Translations under genes and position numbers: made by a program
Origin: Noviherbaspirillum autotrophicum
GTDB taxonomy: Bacteria > Pseudomonadota > Gammaproteobacteria > Burkholderiales > Burkholderiaceae_D
Direction: 5' to 3'
NCBI RefSeq assembly: GCF_000818395.1
Contig: NZ_JWJG01000028.1
Location: 3,685,561 to 3,749,560 of the forward strand
DNA: 64,000 bases
Shown: positions 30,302 to 39,549 of the stretch, piece by piece
Layout: every line of letters begins with the position of its first letter
Position numbering within the stretch: the stretch's first letter is position 1
The notes under the pieces: generated by a model
What the model was told of the DNA's origin: nothing
Databases searched by the model: none
What the model saw: only the letters and a program-made list of their open reading frames with translations

Positions 30302-33121
30302 CTAGGCCGCTTCCTGCGCGCGCCGCTGCAGCACGAAGATCGGCTGTGCCCAGTGCGTGTCCTTCTTCTTCTTGCTGGTGATGAGCGTCAGTTCCGACGG
30401 ATCGTAGACGTCGGTGTTGTGCGTCAGCGGCGTCGTCATCAGGTATTGCGCATCGGTGTTCTTGAGGAACTCGCCGACCAGCTGGATGTTGCGGATGTCC
30501 AGGTGGGCGAACGGCTCATCGATGAACACGAAGCCGCCGGAGCCGTCATCCGACTTCAGCAGGCCGATCAGCAGAATCAGCGACTTCATCACCTGCTGGC
30601 CGCCGGACGCTTCGCCGTCGTTCAGCCCGATTGGACCCTTGCCGTCGAACTTGAAGCGCACATGCAGGCCGGCCTGCGCCAGTTGCACATCGTCGTTTTC
30701 CAGCCGCACCGGGTCGGTATGCACCTCGATGCCGGCCAGTTCGCCCAGCTCCTTGATGTTGCGGCTGTAGGTCTTGATGGTGTAGCGCAGCCGCTCGATA
30801 TAGGCGCCGCGCGCGTTCTCGGTTGCTTCGCGCGCGCGGTTGTTCTGGTAGCGGCGCTCCTCGGTTTCCGTCTGCCGGCCCTGCAGCAACGCGGTCAGGC
30901 GCACATGCTGGTCCACCACGGTGGAATCGGTTTCCCAGTCGTCGCGTGCCAGGTCGGTGGCGAGATGCTTCAGGCGCAGTTCCACCTGGTGCGCATTCTG
31001 GTGTTCATCCACCAGTTCCAGTCGGCGCGCTGGCTTGCGCCATGCGTGCGGCAGGTGGCGCCAGGCCTTGCGGATTTCACCTAGCGCTCTTGCATGCGCT
31101 TCGCGCTCTTCACGCTGTCGCTTCTGCGACTGGCGCAGGTTCGCTTCACCGTCGGCCAGCGCGCGCTTGGCGTTTTGCCATGCGTTGTCGGCCAGCGTGC
31201 GGTCTTCCGTCGCTTTCTTCGTCAGAGGGAACAGTTCTCCCAGTCGGGTGCCGACTTCGGTGCGCGCAGCCTTCAGCGGCGCCGCACTGTGCGTGGCTTC
31301 GTCGAATTCCGCCTGGCGTGCCACCAGTTCCTTGGCTGCGTCGACGCCGGCGATGCGCGCCTTCAATGCGCTGACTTCGCCGGCGAGCTTGTTGATTTTC
31401 AGCGTGATCTGATCTTCCTGCGCTTCCAGCTTCGGCAGCGATTGCAGCAGTGCCGCCAGGCGCTGCGCGCGGCCGGCCTGGCCGAAACGGTAGCGCGCCG
31501 CTTCCACGAACAGTGAACGGCCGCCGCGGCGTTCATGGTGGTAGGCTTCCGGCGTAATCCATTCGTCGCCGGAGTGCTGCTTCATGCCGGCGTCGACTGA
31601 ATCGACGCGGGTGATGCGCGCCAGCTGGTCGATCAGCCAGGACGGCGCCGGCGCGGTAAAGCGCACCACCGACAGCAGGCTCTGGTCCTTCACCTCCGGC
31701 GCTCTCACGCGGTCGGATACGATGAAGTGACCGTAGCGCTCCTTCTCGCCAATGCGGTAGGCCGCCGATGCATCGCGCGCGCTTTCCAGCAGTACGACCG
31801 AGGTATAGCCGCGCAACACGCCTTCGACCGCGCCTTGCCAGCGCGCATCGGTTACTTCGACGATATCGGGCAGCATCGCATGCTCGATCTTCGCGTCGGC
31901 CAATGCGCGGCGCATCGAACGCACATGTTCCGGATCGGGCAGGGCGGATTTGCCCTCCAGCGCGGCAATCGCGGCGCGTTCGCCGGCAATGCGTGCGGTG
32001 AGTTCGTCGCGCGCCTGGCGCAGACGTATATATTCGGCTTCCTTCTGTTCGAGCTGCGCTGCCACGTCCGCAATGTCGGCGCCTTCATCGGCGGCCAGCT
32101 TCTGCAGGCGCGCCTTCTGTTCGAGCAGGCTCTCCAGCGGCTTGAGTTTGCCGTTGAGTTCGCCCAGGCGCTTTTCCAGAATGGACTTTTCCTCTTCCAG
32201 CGCGGTTTCCTGCTGATGTGCGGCAGACAGTGCGTTGGCACGTTCGGCCAGCTCCGCGCGCTTGTCGGACAGCTGGACGTCCTGCTGCGCCAGCGAGGCT
32301 TTCGACTCGCGCAGCATGTGGCTGGTTGCGCCAGCCTTCTCGCGCACCTCGTGATACTGCAGCGTCGGCAGGATTTCTTCCTGCAGGTCGCGCTGTTCCT
32401 TGTTCAGTCCTTCCCACTGATGGAAGTTGGCCGCGCGCAGGCGCAGGCGCTCCAGGTTGGTCTGTGCCGCTTCCAGCTCGGTCTCGAAACGCTGCAACTC
32501 GATCTCGGTGTCGTGCTGATGGCGCTTGGCTTCGTCATAGGCATCGAGCACTTCCTTGTCGCCGAATACCTGGAATACCAGGTCCAGCAACTGGCGCGGC
32601 GCGTATTCGCACAGCTTGTCGGTTTCGCCCTGCTCGAGTGCCAGCACTTTCGCCATCGCGGGCGACAGGCCGGCGTTGGCCAGGCGCTTGCGGTAGGTTT
32701 CCAGGCCCAGCCAGTCGTTCGCATCCAGCACTTCCTCGATGGCCACCGCGCCGCCGCGCATCAGGTACTGGCGCTTCCAGTCGCCGCCGTTTTTCTGGAT
32801 CTGGCAGAACAGCGTAACTTCGTCCTCGCTGAAAAAGCCGGACGAGCGGAACGGCCGGTTCGACAGCTGCCGTCCGACCGGACGGTTGTCGACCACCGCG
32901 CGCAGCCACGATGTCTGCTGCCCCGCATGGCGCGCATAGTGCTTGTACGAGCGGCCCATCGAGCAGTCGAGGCCGAACAGTGTGCGCAGCGCATCAAGCA
33001 GGGTAGTCTTGCCCGAGCCGTTCTGGCCGGCGATGGTGATGATCTTCGCATCCAGCGGGATATTCTTGACGCGTTGCCAGTAGTCCCAGTGGACCATCTC
33101 CAGCGATTTGATATGGAACAT
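30302..33121 (-). CDS. SMC-type ATPase of a MukB/MksB-like condensin operon
   Basis: 939 residues. Walker A AGQNGSGKT at about 31-39, coiled coil about 200-410, a region resembling an SMC hinge about 413-548 (WQGAVEGVLRGYTSVVLLES), a second coiled coil about 550-800, then signature EASGGQQVMKSL (about 838) and Walker B FVFIDEPFAHLD (about 867). There is no CxxC zinc hook, so it is not Rad50-like. It is the third gene of an operon with two small partners, the order seen in mukFEB and mksFEB. MksB proteins are of similar length. An assignment to MksB, to a Wadjet-type JetC or to a separate lineage needs profile comparison. A DNA-loop-extruding or plasmid-defence role is inference. Confidence 0.8.
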   Translation of the reverse strand: MFHIKSLEMVHWDYWQRVKNIPLDAKIITIAGQNGSGKTTLLDALRTLFGLDCSMGRSYKHYARHAGQQTSWLRAVVDNRPVGRQLSNRPFRSSGFFSEDEVTLFCQIQKNGGDWKRQYLMRGGAVAIEEVLDANDWLGLETYRKRLANAGLSPAMAKVLALEQGETDKLCEYAPRQLLDLVFQVFGDKEVLDAYDEAKRHQHDTEIELQRFETELEAAQTNLERLRLRAANFHQWEGLNKEQRDLQEEILPTLQYHEVREKAGATSHMLRESKASLAQQDVQLSDKRAELAERANALSAAHQQETALEEEKSILEKRLGELNGKLKPLESLLEQKARLQKLAADEGADIADVAAQLEQKEAEYIRLRQARDELTARIAGERAAIAALEGKSALPDPEHVRSMRRALADAKIEHAMLPDIVEVTDARWQGAVEGVLRGYTSVVLLESARDASAAYRIGEKERYGHFIVSDRVRAPEVKDQSLLSVVRFTAPAPSWLIDQLARITRVDSVDAGMKQHSGDEWITPEAYHHERRGGRSLFVEAARYRFGQAGRAQRLAALLQSLPKLEAQEDQITLKINKLAGEVSALKARIAGVDAAKELVARQAEFDEATHSAAPLKAARTEVGTRLGELFPLTKKATEDRTLADNAWQNAKRALADGEANLRQSQKRQREEREAHARALGEIRKAWRHLPHAWRKPARRLELVDEHQNAHQVELRLKHLATDLARDDWETDSTVVDQHVRLTALLQGRQTETEERRYQNNRAREATENARGAYIERLRYTIKTYSRNIKELGELAGIEVHTDPVRLENDDVQLAQAGLHVRFKFDGKGPIGLNDGEASGGQQVMKSLILLIGLLKSDDGSGGFVFIDEPFAHLDIRNIQLVGEFLKNTDAQYLMTTPLTHNTDVYDPSELTLITSKKKKDTHWAQPIFVLQRRAQEAA

Positions 33122-33130
33122 GCGAAGCCC

Positions 33131-33799
33131 TTATTGTTCTGCTTGCGGGAAAGAAAGGATGGCCGCTTCCTTCGGTGGCGGGCGATGGAAGATGTCGGCC
33201 AGCGCGCCGTTGATGATGCGGTCGCGTAGCGTGTCGGTATCCATCATCAGGTCCAGGAGCGGCCCTTCGACGATCATGTCGCCGCGGCGCTCAATGAAGC
33301 CGAGCTTGTTCAACTGGCCGAGGTTCATGTCCATGCGCGTCTTCTTGCCGAGCTTGTCGCCAAAGTCGGCAAGGAGAGCCTTATAGGAGATGCCCATCGA
33401 CGCGTCTTCCGCGCGCGGCATCGGCTTTTCCTTTCCGAACATGTCTTCCTGATCTTCCAGTGCCGCCTGATGCGCTTCCTGGCGTTCGCGCTTGGGCAGG
33501 ATGATCATCGCCCACAGCACCACCAGCAAGGCGACGCCATCGCGCGCCAGGCCCATGTTGTTGTTCTGCCAGACTTCGCGCGAGCCGAAAATCTTCGGCT
33601 CGATTTCGCGCGCCAGCGCTAGCGTGACGTTGTCCGCATAGACGTTGTCGACGAATTTCATGCCGCAGGCGGCGAGCCGCGCATCGAGGTCCTGGCGGAA
33701 CAGCTCGTCGGTCAGCGCGCGTTTCACCAGCTTGTTTTCGCGCGCCAGTGTCTGGTGCGTGAGCAGCTGCGCGATCAGGAGTTGTGCATCATCGGTCAT
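33131..33799 (-). CDS. MukE/MksE-like small SMC partner (predicted winged helix)
   Basis: 222 residues, no signal peptide or membrane segment. The C-terminal part (about residues 135-205: YKALLADFGDKLGKK, LNKLGFIERRGDMIVEG) looks like a winged helix, as in KITE-type subunits. An N-terminal helical half carries VALLVVLWAMIILP. It lies between the kleisin-like gene (11-bp overlap) and the SMC gene (9-bp gap), the position of mukE/mksE. The name rests mainly on order, size and fold impression. Confidence 0.65.
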   Translation of the reverse strand: MTDDAQLLIAQLLTHQTLARENKLVKRALTDELFRQDLDARLAACGMKFVDNVYADNVTLALAREIEPKIFGSREVWQNNNMGLARDGVALLVVLWAMIILPKRERQEAHQAALEDQEDMFGKEKPMPRAEDASMGISYKALLADFGDKLGKKTRMDMNLGQLNKLGFIERRGDMIVEGPLLDLMMDTDTLRDRIINGALADIFHRPPPKEAAILSFPQAEQ

Positions 33800-35117
33800 T
33801 CTGTGTTTCCGTGTCTGATTTCGGTGTCAGGGTGGCGATGGAGATCGCCGCTACGTGCGGGTCTTTGAGCTTCACCATGTCGTCCTGCGGCGCGAATTCG
33901 AGCGGCAGGCGGGCCATGGTCGCGGTGCCGCCCTGCAGCGCCGCCTCGCTTTCGTCGCCCAGCAAGGGCAGCAGCGATGCGCGGTAGGATGCAATCGCGA
34001 ATGTGGCCGGCAGCAGCGTGTCGTGTACCGCCGAGGTGGCGTCGCTGGCGGAGGCAAAGGATGTCAGGCGCGTCAGCCAGGCATCGAGTTCCACCGGAAT
34101 GGCCGCGGCTTCGCTGTGCGTGACGTGCGCATTTTCGCCAGTCGGCAGCACGTCGTCGGCGCGGTTGTTCTTGTCTGCAAATAGCTCGGCCTCGGCCACG
34201 TCGATCATCTCGGACGGCGTGATGAACATCGGTGTGACCGGCAGCGCAACCGTGCTGCTGGCGATGCCGGCCAGGTCTTCGTGCTGCATCAGCCAGGTCT
34301 TGATGTCGGTGGTCGACAGCCCCGACTGGCCGAGGTGCACGCGCTGGCGCTCGATCTGGTTGAGCGCGCGCGAAAACATGCCCTGCATGTTGAGCAAGGC
34401 ACTCTGCGCGCGACCGATGGCTTGTGCGGCGCGGTGCGTGGCGGCGTCGGCGTCCGGATCGGTCGTGATCTGCTGGATGATCTGCGAGCCCTTATCCACC
34501 CAGTCGCAGGCGGTGTGCCATTTCTGCTGCGCCGTGCGCAGGCGGAATTCCGAGCCGGAGGCGATCGCATCGCGGAATTCCTCGGTCAGGTCGACCATGC
34601 GGCCCAGCAGATGCTGCAACTGTTCGACCGATACTCCTCCGACGGCCTGCGAACCGGCCACCTGCGACAGCAAAAAGCCCATCTCCGCATCGTCCTCTTC
34701 CTGGCCCAATGCCAGCAGCGCGTCGAGCGCCGCCAGGATATTGCGCGCCATCGGAGTGATGCGGTACACGCCCTGCGCGGCATCCCATGCCAGCAAATGG
34801 TGCGAGCGCAGCCGGGCCAGCACCGTTTCCAGGCTGTCCGGATCGAGATAGCCGAGCTTGGTATTGATGTCGGCGCGCGACAGAGAGGTCGCCTGCGTAT
34901 CGGATGCGAGTTCCTGCAACACCAGCAAACGCACCAGCACGCCATCCGAGCCGCCATGAAACAGTGCGGTGAATGCCTGCAACAGCGGCTGTGCCTGCTT
35001 CAGGCGAAACACCTGTTCAATGTCGTCCGGGGAAATCTGGGGCTTGAAGTAGGCTTGTAGCGAGGTTGGTTGTTCGTCATCCGGCACGGTGCCGGAATTC
35101 ATCGATAAATTTTGCAT
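33789..35117 (-). CDS. MukF/MksF-like kleisin-type subunit
   Basis: 442 residues. An N-terminal winged-helix-like domain (about 25-130: LSRADINTKLGYLD, LARLRSHHLLAWD, GVYRITPMAR) is followed by a long helical middle region (about 150-290), a flexible stretch and a C-terminal beta-rich segment. That layout resembles MukF/MksF. It is the first gene of the operon and overlaps the next by 11 bp. I kept the ATG at 35117; one five codons in (35102) is also possible, as neither has a strong ribosome-binding site. Function inferred from context: bridging the SMC heads. Confidence 0.65.
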   Translation of the reverse strand: MQNLSMNSGTVPDDEQPTSLQAYFKPQISPDDIEQVFRLKQAQPLLQAFTALFHGGSDGVLVRLLVLQELASDTQATSLSRADINTKLGYLDPDSLETVLARLRSHHLLAWDAAQGVYRITPMARNILAALDALLALGQEEDDAEMGFLLSQVAGSQAVGGVSVEQLQHLLGRMVDLTEEFRDAIASGSEFRLRTAQQKWHTACDWVDKGSQIIQQITTDPDADAATHRAAQAIGRAQSALLNMQGMFSRALNQIERQRVHLGQSGLSTTDIKTWLMQHEDLAGIASSTVALPVTPMFITPSEMIDVAEAELFADKNNRADDVLPTGENAHVTHSEAAAIPVELDAWLTRLTSFASASDATSAVHDTLLPATFAIASYRASLLPLLGDESEAALQGGTATMARLPLEFAPQDDMVKLKDPHVAAISIATLTPKSDTETQNDR

Positions 35118-35189
35118 CCCGGTATTTTAAGGCAGCTGCCTATACGAAAGAACCTGAAATCGGCCTCCGACGCAGCGGGGGCCAAAATC

Positions 35190-35247
35190 AGCATGTTATG
35201 CTTGCAAGAATGCTTTTTCCAAATAGAAAATTGATGTTAAAACATTA
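35190..35247. promoter_or_regulatory. Divergent control region between SMC operon and parA-like gene
   Basis: The 147-bp gap holds two inverted repeats: AGCAT-GTT-ATGCT (35190-35202) and ATGTT-AA-AACAT (35234-35245), in AT-rich DNA. The second sits where the -10 region of the ParA-type gene would lie. They are candidate operators or promoter elements for both directions. Confidence 0.35.
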
Positions 35248-35264
35248 ATTTAGCGGAGGAAAAC

Positions 35265-35876
35265 ATGCCCGTCATCGTCATCGCCAATCCCAAGGGCGGC
35301 GTCGGCAAGAGCACGATCGCCACCAATCTCGCTGGGTATTTTGCCAAGCAGGGGCACAAGGTCATGCTGGGAGATGCGGATGTGCAGCAGTCGTCGCGCG
35401 CATGGCTGGCGCTGCGGCCGGGCAGCCTGCCGGCGATTGCAGCATGGGAGATTGAGAACGGCCATGTGGCCCGCCCGCCAAGGGGAACCACGCACATCGT
35501 GCTCGACACACCGGCCGGGCTGGGTGGTGCGCGTCTGGAAGAAGTGCTGCGCATTGCCGACAAGGTGATCGTGCCGCTGCAGGCTTCGATGTTCGATATT
35601 CTGGCGACCCAGGCCTTTCTGGAAGGCTTAAAGAGCAGGCACGGCAACCGTCACATCGGCGTACTCGGCATGCGGGTCAACGCCCGCACGCGTGCCGCCG
35701 ACCAGCTGGCGCATTACGTCAGCAATCTCGGTTTGCCGGTTCTGGGATATCTGCGCGAGACGCAGAATTACGTGCAGCTTGCTGCACATGGGGCGACCTT
35801 GTGGGACGTGGCCCAATCGCGCGTGGAAAAGGATATCGAGCAGTGGGGGCCGCTGGTGAATTGGGCGCGGCAGTAA
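35265..35876 (+). CDS. Small ParA/MinD-family ATPase
   Basis: 203 residues, no N-terminal DNA-binding domain. Deviant Walker A NPKGGVGKST near residue 9, the A' motif LGDADVQQSS and Walker B IVLDTPAGL. GGAGG lies six bases before the start. It is of the short orphan ParA kind (McdA/PpfA-like size) that position plasmids, carboxysomes or protein clusters on the nucleoid. No parB is adjacent. It is divergent from the SMC-like operon, which suggests, but does not prove, a shared role in DNA organisation. Confidence 0.85.
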   Translation: MPVIVIANPKGGVGKSTIATNLAGYFAKQGHKVMLGDADVQQSSRAWLALRPGSLPAIAAWEIENGHVARPPRGTTHIVLDTPAGLGGARLEEVLRIADKVIVPLQASMFDILATQAFLEGLKSRHGNRHIGVLGMRVNARTRAADQLAHYVSNLGLPVLGYLRETQNYVQLAAHGATLWDVAQSRVEKDIEQWGPLVNWARQ

Positions 35877-35879
35877 TGC

Positions 35880-36245
35880 TTACTTGTCGCAGACCGGCTG
35901 CCTGCGCTCGTCCAGCACCGGGATGAGGGTCAGTTGCGCCGACAGGTACTGGAACATGTAGCTGCAACCGTAGGCATCCTTCACAAACATGCCATGCACT
36001 ACGGTTTTTGCGCGCGACAGCTTTTGCGCTCTGGCCGCAGCCGGCGACACGAAATCCTCGCCTTCGGAAGCCGCCGCGCTGGAAATCGGCTGCGCGATCA
36101 TGCGGCTGACTTGTTCAAACGCCGACGGGAAGAACGTCAGCGTAAAAATCGCACAAGCCGTGCCGGCGCCCAACAACATCAGGGCACGCTGCCATAGCGG
36201 TTTGCGGGGGATGTCGACGACGGGATTTTCGTTCAGATTGCTCAT
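35880..36245 (-). CDS. Hypothetical protein with one membrane segment
   Basis: 121 residues; family not recognised. One hydrophobic segment near residues 20-40 (ALMLLGAGTACAIFTLTFF) follows a basic N-terminus, so it is probably an inner-membrane anchored protein with a periplasmic tail. The tail has two Cys (YGCSYMFQY and QPVCDK), which could form a disulfide. It converges with the ParA-type gene, three bases away. The 236 bp upstream of it holds only a near-perfect stem, TTTCGGCAGG with CCTGCGAAA at 36314-36344. Confidence 0.6.
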   Translation of the reverse strand: MSNLNENPVVDIPRKPLWQRALMLLGAGTACAIFTLTFFPSAFEQVSRMIAQPISSAAASEGEDFVSPAAARAQKLSRAKTVVHGMFVKDAYGCSYMFQYLSAQLTLIPVLDERRQPVCDK

Positions 36246-36481
36246 AAATTTTCACTGAATCTGCGATACGGTAAAAACCGGACTCTGGTGCCCGGCGTCG
36301 GACAAACTGGATGTTTCGGCAGGAAAGTGCGGCATGCCTGCGAAAGTCATCGATTATATGAACGCTAAGAATGCGGTCAATCCCATAAATAAGTATTGAT
36401 GTTCGGCAATAAATTGGTGGGCGCCGGTGTCCTGCGGCCGCCTGCCGCGGTGCTCTTGCCAAAAAGGTAATGAACAGGTTC

Positions 36482-37372
36482 TTACCGCTTGTCGCGCACG
36501 GCGTCGAGTTGTCGGCACAGCGTTTCGGCGCCATCGAGAATGCGCGGACCGGAACGGTTTAGTAAGCCGCCGTCGACCAGCAGCAGGTTGCCATGCGCAA
36601 CCGCTTTCAGTTTCGGGAAGCGGCGCCAGGCACCGAACACATCATCCTGTTCTCCGCTGCTTGCGATGATGGCATCGGGATTGGCCTGCAACACGGTTTC
36701 GATGTTCACGGTCGGTGCAAGCTGCGGCAATCCGCCGAAAATATTGGCCGCACCGCACAGTCGTAATACCGCAGACGGTGTCGTTTTATCGTTCAGGGTC
36801 ATCAGTGGCGCGCGCCAGATCTGGTAAAACACCTTGAGCGTCGGGCGCCGGCTGTAGGTTGCTTCGAGCCGCTGCCATCGGGCCCGGAAGGAAGCGGCTG
36901 CCGCATGTCCTGCAGCGTCGGTGCCGGCCAGATGCGCCAACCGTTCGAGCGAACTGGCGATGTCGGCAAAACCATGCGGTTCGCTCTTGAAGACCGGGAT
37001 GCCGAGTGTGTCGAGCTTTGCCAGCTGGGCTGCGGAATTGCCGTTGTTCCAGCCCACGATCAGATCAGGCTTGAGCTGGAGAATGCGTTCCAGGTCGAGC
37101 GAAATACCGCTGCCAACCGATGCGATGCGCTTTGCCTCGGGCGGATAGTCGCTGTACTCGGTCACGCCGACGACGTAAGCGCCGGCGCCGGCCGCAAACA
37201 GTATTTCGGTGGTGTGCGGCGCCAGGCTGACGATGCGCCGTGCCGGACTGCGCAAGGTGACGGTGCGTTGCGTGTCATCGGCAGCCGATACTGCGGCAAA
37301 GGCGGGCAGGGCCGCCGCGCAAAGCAGTGCCCATGCCGCGAGCGAGGGTATCAGCGACAAACGCATCGTCAT
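36482..37372 (-). CDS. btuF: Periplasmic vitamin B12-binding protein BtuF
   Basis: 296 residues with a clear signal peptide (SLIPSLAAWALLCAAALPAFA, cleavage near residue 27), then the BtuF/FhuD-type fold: RRIVSLAPHTTEILFAAGAG, GSGISLDLERILQLKPDLIVGW, and the C-terminal lobe. It would deliver cobalamin to BtuCD in the periplasm. It lies 20 bp after panC, away from the B12 operon at 24-30 kb, and no riboswitch precedes it. An alternative start two codons in (MRLSL) is possible. A hemin or siderophore ligand cannot be excluded. Confidence 0.85.
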   Translation of the reverse strand: MTMRLSLIPSLAAWALLCAAALPAFAAVSAADDTQRTVTLRSPARRIVSLAPHTTEILFAAGAGAYVVGVTEYSDYPPEAKRIASVGSGISLDLERILQLKPDLIVGWNNGNSAAQLAKLDTLGIPVFKSEPHGFADIASSLERLAHLAGTDAAGHAAAASFRARWQRLEATYSRRPTLKVFYQIWRAPLMTLNDKTTPSAVLRLCGAANIFGGLPQLAPTVNIETVLQANPDAIIASSGEQDDVFGAWRRFPKLKAVAHGNLLLVDGGLLNRSGPRILDGAETLCRQLDAVRDKR

Positions 37373-37392
37373 GGCGTGCCTGGCGGCGGCAA

Positions 37393-38292
<900 letters not shown>

Positions 38293-39171
38293 TCAGGTCG
38301 GAGAATAAGCCAGACGAACGTAGATCGGCGCAAAGGCTTCTGCCTGCGTGATCTCGATCAAGGTTTCCTTTGCCAGTTCAAGCAACGCGATGAAGTTGAC
38401 CACCACCACCGGCACACCGCGCGACGGATCGAACAGGTCGGCGAATTCGACGAACCTGGTTGTCTGCAAGCGGCGCAGGATAGCGGTCATGTGCTCGCGC
38501 ACGGAAAGCTCTTCGCGGGTGATGGTGTGGTGCGCGGTGAGTTTGGCACGTTTCAGGATATCGCCCCAGACTGCCTGCAACTCGCTGATGCTGACTTCCG
38601 GCCAACGGGTGACCATGCTCTGCTCGATATGGATCTGGGCGCGCACATAATCGCGCCCCAGTTGCGGCAGGGTGTCGAGCTGCTGCGCTGCGACCTTCAT
38701 CTGCTCGTATTCCAGCAGGCGGCGCACCAGTTCGGCGCGCGGATCTTCGGCTTCCTCGCCGTTCTCGTTCTTCTTGACCGGCAGCAGCATGCGCGACTTG
38801 ATCTCGATGAGCATGGCTGCCATCAGTAGATACTCCGCAGCCAGCTCCAGGTTATGAGAACGGATCTGTTCGACATATTCCAGATACTGCAGCGTGACCT
38901 GCGCCATCGGAATATCGAGGATGTTGAAGTTTTGCTTGCGGATCAGGTACAGCAGCAGGTCGAGCGGGCCCTGGAACGCTTCCAGGAAAACCTCCAGCGC
39001 GTCCGGCGGAATGTACAAGTCATTGGGCAGCTTGAACAGCGGCTCGCCGTACAGCTTGGCCCGCGCCACTCCGTCGACCGCGTCAGGCATGGAGTCGGGC
39101 AGGCTTGCGAGCGCTTGTTCAGGGGCGTCGGCAGGCAGGTGCATCAGCAGAGCGTCCTGCGGCGTGCTCAC
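38293..39171 (-). CDS. scpA: Segregation and condensation protein A (kleisin)
   Basis: Kleisin of the canonical Smc-ScpAB condensin. About 292 residues from the GTG at 39171, which lies two bases after the stop of the DUF3460 gene; an ATG at 39144 would give 283. The N-terminal ScpA motif AFQGPLDLLLYLIRKQNFNILDIP (SMC neck binding) and the C-terminal winged helix with VVNFIALLELAKE are clear. It is within 3.2 kb of the unrelated SMC-like operon described above. Confidence 0.93.
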   Translation of the reverse strand: MSTPQDALLMHLPADAPEQALASLPDSMPDAVDGVARAKLYGEPLFKLPNDLYIPPDALEVFLEAFQGPLDLLLYLIRKQNFNILDIPMAQVTLQYLEYVEQIRSHNLELAAEYLLMAAMLIEIKSRMLLPVKKNENGEEAEDPRAELVRRLLEYEQMKVAAQQLDTLPQLGRDYVRAQIHIEQSMVTRWPEVSISELQAVWGDILKRAKLTAHHTITREELSVREHMTAILRRLQTTRFVEFADLFDPSRGVPVVVVNFIALLELAKETLIEITQAEAFAPIYVRLAYSPT

Positions 39172-39173
39172 AC

Positions 39174-39383
39174 TCAGTGCTTGGTCTGGTAGACGTAAGC
39201 TTGCTGCTTGATGCGCGATGCCTCGGCACGTTGGCGGGCGTCGAGGTCGAGCGGCGCCTTGTCCCACAGCAGGGCACGGCCTTCGCGCTGCTTTTGTTCC
39301 AGCGTCGGATCTTTCTGCTTGAGGTCCTTGAGGAACTTCGTGAATTCGGATTCGTAACGCGTATCTTGCTTGCTGAATTTCAT
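39174..39383 (-). CDS. DUF3460 family protein
   Basis: 69 residues, highly charged, starting MKFSKQDTRYESEFTKFLKDLK and rich in Gln/Arg. It matches the DUF3460 family, found in Burkholderiales immediately upstream of scpA. No membrane segment or known motif. Its stop is two bases from the scpA GTG start, indicating coupling. Role unknown. Confidence 0.8.
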   Translation of the reverse strand: MKFSKQDTRYESEFTKFLKDLKQKDPTLEQKQREGRALLWDKAPLDLDARQRAEASRIKQQAYVYQTKH

Positions 39384-39549
39384 GGTGTCTTCAATCGCAA
39401 TGGAAAAGCAGGCGGTATTTTACATCGGGTTGACATGCTTTCCGCTAAACAAATGCTTTTATAAATACATGTTTATTTGGTAACTGTCGCTGCCAGTCTT
39501 GGCCCAATTATCTCTGAAGCGGGAGCGTGCCTGTTTCGGTATATCGAAC

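Noticed and set aside
30302-33121. Rad50/SbcC assignment for the SMC-like protein
   Set aside because: No CxxC zinc hook and no SbcD nuclease partner; the hinge region resembles SMC.
31727-33229. 500-codon open frame antisense to the SMC gene
   Set aside because: Shadow of the SMC coding sequence; low-complexity composition rich in Gln/Arg/Val and no domain.
30302-35117. Complete Wadjet (JetABCD) defence locus
   Set aside because: Three subunits fit, but no JetD-type nuclease gene is on either side; the neighbours are cobQ and a ParA-type ATPase.
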